DNA of 64,000 bases from Lentinus brumalis (lineage: Eukaryota > Basidiomycota > Agaricomycetes > Polyporales > Polyporaceae): positions 470,025 through 534,024 of the forward strand of contig MARA01000030.1 in NCBI GenBank assembly GCA_001792895.1. Direction: 5' to 3'. This document shows positions 43,948 through 52,100 of the stretch, one piece after another. Under the pieces are notes generated by a model. That model was not told the origin of the DNA. It made no database searches and saw only the letters and a program-made list of their open reading frames with translations. Every line of letters begins with the position of its first letter. Position 1 is the stretch's first letter. Position numbers and translations under genes: made by a program.

Positions 43948-44834
43948 GGTGGGGAGAGTGGGGGTGATGGGTGGTGGTGTGGTGGGGTGCGAGGAGCCTT
44001 GCGACGGAGCGCTAGGGGTAGTCGTCCGTGAAGGATTCCGTGGAGGAAGAGGTGGTGGGGAAGTCCGAGGCGGGGAGTTGAGGACGATGTCAGGTTGTCG
44101 TCCCTCCGGCTGGGACTGAGGGGGCAGTACCGAGGTGGTGGCAACTGGACTGAAGGATCCTGATGCTCGACGTTGCAGACGCTCGCTGGCAAGGACGAGC
44201 GCAGTGGGGAGAGGGATCCGGGATCCACCGAGTGGGGACTCAGTGGGAGGGGTGTTGGTGCGGCTAGGGAGACGGCTCAGCGGGCGGGTACCTGGTCTGC
44301 TGGACGAAAGGCGGACTGCCTCACGTAGGGGGCGTCCACTAGCAGTAGTAGTAGCAACCAGTTGTGTCAGTCGCTGGCGGATCTGCTCCTCCTGTTCAGG
44401 TGTGGGATAGACGTAGATATGGAGATCGGTCCAGACTTGCGAGTCTGACGCCCAGGTAGGAAGTCGCTCTGGACAAGGTTGCTGATCACAGATGTACCAC
44501 CGCTGATCAGTGCCGCGCCAGTGATGATCTTCTACCGCACTTGAATGAAAGGCGTGGTTGTAGGGGGCACAAGAGGGACGTGGCTGATCCGGTGGGGGCT
44601 GATCCAGTGTGTAGAGGTCGACGTCAGGTAGAACACGAGTTCACCTGACCTTCGCCTGTCAGTGGACCTCAGAGTCTTACTGGACAGCGGTGGGGGTCCA
44701 GGAGGGTAGTACCGCGCACGTAGGTTGTAGAACCAACAGCGACAGATACAGCTCAACACTGAGCGCGTGGTTATAGAACCAGCAATCAACCGGTGGAGGG
44801 TGGGGAAGGGGGAGTACGCCAGTGCTCGTGTTGA
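43948..44834 (-). other. Gypsy leader and probable N-terminal gag extension
   Basis: Between primer-binding site and the gag ATG. The gag frame stays open here without ATG from about 44635 down to 43948 and reads as coherent protein (RWYICDQQPCPERLPTWAS; LHIYVYPTPEQEEQIRQRL). A second frame with ATG 44789 could supply the start if one base were missing. Confidence 0.55.
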
Positions 44835-44845
44835 AGTTTCGACCT
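44835..44845 (-). other. Gypsy primer-binding site of the self-priming type
   Basis: On the minus strand AGGTCGAAACT begins two bases after the 5' LTR. It is an exact 11-nt complement of AGTTTCGACCT inside the LTR (45031-45021), which starts about 34 nt after TATATAAG, where the mRNA should begin. No match to a tRNA 3' end (…TGG start) is seen. Confidence 0.75.
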
Positions 44846-44847
44846 AA

Positions 44848-45215
44848 TGTTACGACTGATCGTCGAGGGGGATCAGGAAAGACTCACGAGACGAGCAGGG
44901 GCGTCGACGAACACTTGTGCAGCGAGAGCGGAGCAATGCTCGACGATCAGGGCTGGGGACAAGATGTATTGAGAGAGGTATCTACAGAGCGAAGTACAGC
45001 TTGGCTTACCTGGGGACAAGAGGTCGAAACTGAGGGTCCCCAGGTAGCGCTGGTGGTCTTATATACATGAGGGAACAATAGTGTCAGAAGACAATAGCGT
45101 GAGAGACATCATGGATGAAGACAATAGCGTGAGAGGGACCATGGGAATCATGGTGATCGAACAATAGGATGACTGGGAAAGGAAATGAATAGTACCGGGG
45201 AGGCTGTTCGTAACA
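44848..45215 (-). repeat. Gypsy 5' LTR (promoter-bearing copy)
   Basis: Identical by eye to 26376-26743. It includes TATATAAG (plus 45058-45065) and the presumed transcription start near 45031. Confidence 0.95.
45058..45065 (-). promoter_or_regulatory. TATA element of the Gypsy LTR
   Basis: TATATAAG on the minus strand within the 5' LTR, about 34 nt upstream of the AGTTTCGACCT presumed start. Confidence 0.75.
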
Positions 45216-45220
45216 GTGCA
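45216..45220. repeat. Gypsy target-site duplication, right copy (GTGCA)
   Basis: Matches 26371-26375 exactly. Confidence 0.95.
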
Positions 45221-45494
45221 CCGTCGGCAAGAAGGGCGGCGACGGCGGGGCCTGGTCCCCGAAGATGGTGCGCGGGCCGAGCCCCTGAAGCTCGAACGTG
45301 TCGTTGATGATGAAGGGAGTCAGCGAGCGGTCGCTGTTTTCGCCGCCGTGGAGATTGGCCTGGTGGGCATCGGCGGCGTTCGAGGGAGACGGCGTCGGGG
45401 TCGCGTAGACGTGAACCTTCGCGCCTCCTGGGGTGTAGGCATCCTCGATGGGGCCTCGGGCGTTGTTTTTGTTGTTATTGTTGTTGTTTTGCAT
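45216..45494 (-). CDS. LINE ORF1, N-terminal part beyond the Gypsy
   Basis: ATG 45494 starts MQNNNNNNKNNARGPIEDAY, continues with VYATPTPSPSNAADAHQ and ends GDQAPPSPPFLPTVH at the LTR. The 93 codons run in phase into CAGCAGCAG GCTGACGAG at 26370 once the Gypsy and one GTGCA are removed, giving PTVH-QQQADEHAFNVMMD. This identifies the segment as the front of the ORF1 that resumes left of 26376. Confidence 0.75.
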
Positions 45495-46043
45495 CTTGTG
45501 CGCGCGTTCGATTCGTGCCGAGGCGACTATGGCTCAGTGAGGGGGAGAGAGCGGGGGTGGGGAGGAAGATGGGGCGCGTTCGAGCTGCTAGACCCCCTTG
45601 CTTGCCAGCGGACGCTTCTTCCACTCTCCCGTCGTCGGGCTGTTGCCCACGGTAACCATTAGTCGTTTGCTCGCATGGCGCTCGTCCTTTCTTACCTCTG
45701 GAAGGGCGCGCCATCGGGTCGGGCGTCGAGGAGGAGGAGAGGGAGTAACGCGTTTGCTGCAAGAGGAAGAGAGCACCGGCCGCGCGCGACACCGCTAGCG
45801 TCGGAGTTCGAGTGCGTGGCCGGCGGGCGCTACCAACTTCCTAATGCGTCCAGCAGCCACTCGTCCAAACACAGAGCATAGCGCGCTCCTCTGTCTTCAA
45901 GGCGTGCAAGTCGGTGGCTTCAAGACGTTGAAGGCCGGGTTTTGGGCTGTGGGGCGTCCGTCTGTACCAGCGGCGGACGCCGTGAGGGCCAAGACTTGTT
46001 GGGAAGTAGGCCATTCCTGGCAGGGACGATCGATGAGGAATTT
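45495..46043. other. Probable LINE 5' region and junction with the Helitron
   Basis: GC-rich sequence to the right of the ORF1 start, presumably the LINE 5' UTR and its flank. No gene is supported; the exact LINE end and the Helitron boundary could not be fixed. Confidence 0.4.
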
Positions 46044-46100
46044 GGAATCTCTGTACTCGATTATATATTATGGAAATCTCTGTACTCAATTATATACTAT
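46044..46100. repeat. Two tandem copies of a 28/29-bp AT-rich unit near the Helitron end
   Basis: GGAATCTCTGTACTCGATT... (46044-46071) is followed by GGAAATCTCTGTACTCAATT... (46072-46100). The base composition changes here from GC-rich LINE to AT-rich Helitron sequence. Confidence 0.8.
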
Positions 46101-46103
46101 ATG

Positions 46104-46185
46104 ATACCTACAGCCTAGCATACAACTCAGGGGATATCTCCTGCTCTGATCGATCTTATACTAGCAGTTAGAGTCTAGTATAAAT
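46104..46185 (-). other. Candidate Helitron 3' terminus
   Basis: On the minus strand, just after the ORF stop, there is a near-palindrome AGGAGATATCCCCT, then 10 nt, then CTAG, resembling the hairpin-plus-CTRR end of Helitrons. The base after CTAG is G, not the expected T. A second inverted repeat TATACTAG...CTAGTATA overlaps the stop codon. The end is therefore only a candidate. Confidence 0.35.
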
Positions 46186-49100
46186 TACCATCTTCATGCC
46201 ATACTTGTCTACAGTCTGTAATTTCTTCGGTGGGAAATTCACAACATTATCATAGTAGACCACTTGATCCTTATACTTGGCACCATCATGAAACCATACA
46301 CCTCCAGCTTTGTCAATGAACCTGCAGACAAAATGCTTCCCTCCATCATCATCTGCATAATAGACAATACCGCAGACTCGGTACATTTGATCAATGTCTT
46401 GGAATACAATTTGATTATCGACTAGAACTTTGACATTATGAGTTATGAATCCAACAAAGTAAGGGGCAGATTCATATGCAGCACACATCTGCATGGCCCT
46501 TTGGCACTTGGGACAGTTTTTATGGGCTTTCTGAGTCTTCAAGGCATTAATCCATTGATTGATTGACTTGCCTCGATGGTTTCCCAGCTTAGCAGGATTA
46601 TTCTTCCATAGGCTCTCCTCACAGGTCCAAATAACCCCGTTGTCTAGGACCGGATCACCTTCATGACCACATGCTCTGCACAAGTAGGACTTCTTTAGGG
46701 CTGGCTCGTCAACAGCAAAGAGGTTTCTGGCAACGGAGTATAGATCTGTATATGTCCTTCCATTCAGTCCTAACTCTGCATCTATGCAACCCAGCATATT
46801 CCGGATATAATCACGAGCCTGCTGGAGGGTAGCAGTGGGCTTTGTAGCCAATACTTGAGTAAATTTCACTCCGGCTTGTCCAAGCAGTTCACTGGTGTTA
46901 TAGACATCCCTGTCCCATACTGGCTGACACTCCATGTATACTGAAAGAAGGATTGTCAATAGGCTATCATAGGCGCAACTCCAATTTATAGGATCCCAAG
47001 GGAATCCACGGAAGCTCTTGCTACCTGCTGGAGGCTGACTGGCCTTAATCCTTTTCACCGGTTTGCTCTGACTGACCTCAGCCTCAATGTCATCATCCCG
47101 CTTGCGCTTATCCTTTCGGGTTATGCCTGTGTTACTAAGACTCTGCAATGCCTGTGTCCCACGAGCAGCTACAAAGCCAGTAGCATCTTTCTGACTAATC
47201 TTGACAGGCTCAATTTCCTTTTTATTGCCCTTCGTATCTATTAGAGTCCAAGGACTGTCCTTGGACTTGTCTTGTAGTGGAAAGGGATCTTGTGGCGACC
47301 ACTGAATTGCACTATGTACCGCTGCTGGCATGTACTTTTCTCCTTTCCACTTCCGGAAGGAATAGATGAGTTCATTTCGGGTGATTCCAACCACAGTTGG
47401 AGGTACTTGACCTAAGTACCGCAACTTTGTGATCTCATCCAGCAGTTCTAATTCCCTAAACTCTTGCCTCAGACTTCCCGCTATGCCACCTTTTAACTTG
47501 GAGGAGTCAAACGGCTGCACGATGATTGTTCCAGCCAAGGTAGAGCCTCTTGATAGACAGGTATATATAGACTGATGGTTCTTGCAATTCTGTATATCAC
47601 ACACATTGAAAGGCCGGGTACGGCCTTGAGATGCAAAGTCCGTCATGGCAAAATTGGGCACTACAGCGACTTGGTCCCGATTAACCTCAATGATCTTTCC
47701 ATTAGGCAGCTTGCATTTGACTTTGCGGACCTGGTGTACCAAAGGAATGACATTCTCTGGAAGGCCTTTGACTTGAATCTTGCGTGGTGCGGCAGTCAGC
47801 TTAATGAACAATGTCTCAAGGGCAAATTTGTCTTCAGAGAGAGGTCTAGACGTCCATCCTACTACAACACCCTCGGCACCATTGGTCACGCAGCATTCAG
47901 TAGCCTCATTGACCTTGATCATCACAGGCATACCTATACATATAGACAGCTTCCCTGGATGATGCTCCGTTAGCTCAGGAGAGAGATCCCATAACATCTC
48001 CTGCAGTTCCGCATTGACAATATTAGTTGCCTGCTTTGGATTGACCTTGTTCTGTCTCTGTCTCCTTGACATATCACTGCTGTCAGACTCTGCAGCAAGT
48101 TTGTCTCTGCAATAGAATGTTTGCAGTACCTGGCCATTTTCTCGGGCAAACCGCTCACAGCCCATAGCATTAATTGCATCTCGGTAAGAGTTCCACGAGG
48201 TTATGACAGAGACATTCCTGAAATCTGGATGGTTCAGCCTAGGTCTGTCTTTGCCACGACCAGCTACACGGGACTGTATAAGTCTAATGTCGTCATCTGT
48301 ACAGGCCCTATAGCGCAGATTTTCCAAAGCAGTTCTCAGCTTTGCATCCTCTGGCTTCTGGGACCGTTGCCTCATATTCTCTCGCAGAATTACCACTATG
48401 GTGAACTGATGCCAGACTGCCTTTCCAATAGATGCCTTTTGCTTGGCATGATCATGGGTACGGTGAATCACCCGCCCAACATCGTGAGCATATAGAGCCT
48501 TGCCATTCATTGAAGGGGGGAGCTGGGCAAAGTCACCTGCAAAAATCATATTAATTCCTCCAAAAGGCACACCGTCATTTTTGAGAGCTCCGCACATTTT
48601 GGCACAGATTTTATATAGACTGCTACAGTCAAGCATACTAACTTCATCCAGAAATATATACTCTACATTCTGAAGCTTGGCCCGCACTTGCATGAGACCG
48701 GCAAGTGATTCTGAAGTGTCTTTACTTCTGAAGCCTAGCATGGAATGATAGGTGGACCCTCCAATAAGTGCTGCAGCAGATCCTGTTGGAGCAAGGCACA
48801 TGAATCTATAGCTTTCATGCCGTTCTGCAAAAAAGTGGGTAAGAGCCTTGATGACTTGAGATTTCCCCGTTCCAGCCATGCCTCCCAGATACATCTTCAA
48901 ATGCTCACCACAAGACTGAACAGCATGGTTGGCTACTATCCGAAATGCTCTCTCTTGGGCTTCATTGAGGCTAAATTGATCAACAGTTTTCTCTATGAGC
49001 TCCTTGGCTGAAGTATCTGTGGCCTCAAACTCCTTACGCATGAAGTACTGCTTATCAACCAGCTTCACCCGGTCAGGCTCATCATTGACAGGAAGCTCAG

Positions 49101-52100
49101 TGGCCACAGGTACCTTTCTTTGACTTGCTTCAACATCACGGGCATCTAATATATCTTTACGCATAGTATCCAGTATGCCTTTCCACTCGGTAGCTGTGCA
49201 CTCTTCATCTGGTGTAACTCGGGTGTGCAGTGTTGTGGGTGTAGATAATTTAGGGGCTGCAAGAGGGTCTAGCCATCCAGAACTCTTCATGACCTTCTCT
49301 GCAGTTGCTATACGTGTCTGACGCAGAACTTCTCCATCGCTGATAGTTGTCCAGTTGTTGGAGTTGATGAGCTCATTCTCTTTATCTGCAGCTGTGGCCT
49401 CTCCGTCAAATATATATCCCTCCATCTCAATTTCATCCATCTCCCGGTCGCTCATATACAAAGGGTTTGTTCTGCCCTGTCCAGCTTGCTTTCTGGCAGC
49501 GGAAAAGTCATCCCGGGCATCATTACACTCATATTTTATATGAAAGAACTTCATGATTTCTGTTTGCCTGTCTGTGAAAGCATAACTAGCGAATATGTCA
49601 TTCCACATCATTTCCTCATTGACTCGCAAGTCCTTTCCAGACCTCCAGGGCTTGAACAAGGTTAGCATTGTCATGCAATACTCTTCACGGCTGCCTGCAT
49701 CTTTACGTGGCAAAGGTCCTCCTATAAAGTTTGGCACAAATCCTTCAGTCTCATCCATTAATCGGACTTCATGTGTACTTGCCTGTGGATGGTTGGCCAT
49801 AAATGTGTGGTACTTAGCGCTGAGATTCAATGGAGGTACTCCTTCTGCCCGACTGGCTTCTGCCTGTAAGATGTCCTCTTCAAGTTGTTCAGCTGCCTTA
49901 CTGGTGAGCAGCAGCTCATCCTCAGAATCTTCCTCCTCCTCCTTTGCATATACCGGTCTGCCTCCCACACAAGTTAGCTCCTCCTCATCATCTGAGGCTG
50001 CAGGTTCAGGCTCATCGCCGTCATTGTGGTCATATGCAGTGTGAAGATGGGGTACGGTCTCATCTACAGCATAGTCATTCTCAAAGTCGCTATTGTCATC
50101 TGCGGGAACATATGTCTGAGGCTTTGCAACCTTGCGTCGAGCACTAGACATTGATTTCTTATGGTTCAGCCTGATCCAATCATATACACATACGTCCTCA
50201 TACACTGCTGGCCTCCACATATAATCTAGGACTGGTGAGATTGGGACTATGCGCTTCTTGCCATTCTTTGCCCGATCATCCAAGGCCACCACAACAGTTG
50301 CCTTTCCATCTTCTGCAATATTCTTTGAGTCGTCCCAAGCACGCATGACCTCCAGCACATAACCCCTCCAGTAACATGCCCTGAAGATATGCCCAGTATA
50401 GTGATCTGGATGTTTCAGCAAGTACATTGCAGCCATAGGCCCTCCAATCTCTGAAGCTGCAGTGAGGGAGTTGACCATTTTTGTCAGCATGCTTCTAGCT
50501 TTGTCTGTTCTGGTCTTGTCGCTACAGAGCAGCTCCGTGTTGCGCTCAAAGACCTTCTGCACTGACTGAAACATGACATGTGTCTTCAGAGGTGTCTTTG
50601 TAATATAGTCAGCAACATAGGCAATGACAGACTTGATTGCAGTTCCGGACATGAGACTGGTAACATCATGGTTGCAGCGCAGCAGATATGACACAGCTGG
50701 CGTGAAGGTATTCAGCCATGGCTCCCCTTTTTTTATAATCAAGGCTCCAGACTCTGGATCGACAGCAGTTTCTTTAAATGTATCTCGGGGAAACCTGGCC
50801 TTGCATGTCTTTGTTATAGGGTCAGTGCATCCTCTGTTGTCATACTCATGCACGCCACTATTCTGAGCACCCTTAGGGGTCTTGCCATTTTTACTCCGGG
50901 TCGTGCACTTGTGGACATTTGATAGATATAATATCTCGTCAACCTCCTGGATATACGTTGTCCACCAGGAGCGATACAACTCACATTTAGGGCAGTCTGC
51001 GCTTTCCTCATGCTCACATTTCTTTGGGGGTGCATCCGGCAATGTCTCTGTCGGTGGGATCCTCATTGGGTCTTTAACCTTCTGCTCTTCAAGTCTGTTG
51101 GCTACAGACTCCATATCTCCATCCAAAAACTCCCCTTTGTGCACACTTTCAAGATATTCAACCATTTTCTGCTGGAAGTCGGATTGCGGATCCATAATGC
51201 GGTCTCGGACTTCCTGAGGGGTCAGAGCACTCTTGATCCACAAGAGCATGTGCAAATGCAATGTCAGTCGCCCCTGTTGCTCAACAGTTCCATAGTATCC
51301 AGCTGTGTCTCCATATACTCCCGCACGGTCTAGCCCTACACCCAGCACATGCTTAATGAACAAGTCAACCATGACCTTGAAGAACCTGGCACCTGCAACA
51401 GGATTGTTTGCTATAAGCCGGAGTCGTTCATCTTGGTCTCGGAACCTTGGGATGAATGTCTGATTAGTGTCAGCCATATATAGTGCCAATGGATGCTTGA
51501 CATCGGCTGGTGCAAAGGTGATGAACCATGAGGGCGCTCCAAGGTAGGAAACTAAGGACCATATCTCATTCCGCATATACTTTTTGCTTGTGATGGAACC
51601 CTGAACCTTGTGATTGACATGATCCAGGTCATTGAGCACCTTAAAGCATGCCTTCTCTGCCTCGGTTTCAGGTTTGACAGGCCCTTCTTTCAGCCGTTCA
51701 ATGAGACCAGTCAGTGTGTCTGAATCAATGCTCAGTATACGAGTAGCTATGTCATTGAATTTATTGCGATCCGCCAACAGGTATCCGGCAGTAGCTGACT
51801 TCTTGATTTGTTCATGGTTCAATGCAACAAGTGGAAACAAAGGCTCAAGTTGGAACCGCTTGTCATGGTACATGAGCAGCTGCTGCTTGCGCCTCTCTTC
51901 GCTGACAGGTTTTTGAATGCGGCAGTTTTTCAGCCCGCCATAGCCATATGGAAACAGCCATGGAAACATCTGTGGGTATAATTGAGGATTGTCATATATA
52001 CTCTCTGGTTGCTTGGCCTGACCGATTCCGAGAGCTTTGCCCTGAGACTTGAAATGTTCGACAGCCCGAGCGGTAATCTCATATGGCCGAACTTTGCCCA

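Larger units (their letters stand above)
26376..45215 (-). mobile_element. Ty3/Gypsy chromovirus nested in LINE ORF1
   Basis: Two 368-bp direct repeats (26376-26743 and 44848-45215) begin TGTTACGA and end TCGTAACA, and flanking GTGCA duplications define the ends. Internal order on the minus strand is primer-binding site, gag, protease, RT, RNase H, integrase, chromodomain and polypurine tract. The internal Plavaka element (27087-39670) splits the integrase. Subtracting it and its 2-bp duplication leaves 6,254 bp, normal for a chromovirus. The pol region carries several frame breaks. Confidence 0.96.
16955..45494 (-). mobile_element. Tad-like LINE retrotransposon, split by a nested Gypsy
   Basis: Reading leftwards: ORF1 (45494 to 22767, interrupted at 26375/45216), a 400-bp spacer, ORF2 (22367-17210), a structured 3' UTR, and a 25-nt T run at 16955-16979 that is the poly(A) tail on the minus strand. 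Endonuclease followed by RT, RNase H and a C-terminal zinc motif in ORF2, plus a zinc-knuckle ORF1, is the architecture of fungal Tad1-clade LINEs. Without the insertion it spans about 9.7 kb. The true 5' end lies right of 45494 and was not located. No target-site duplication was found between the sequence left of the T run (GTGGACCAGG) and 45.5-46.1 kb. Confidence 0.88.
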
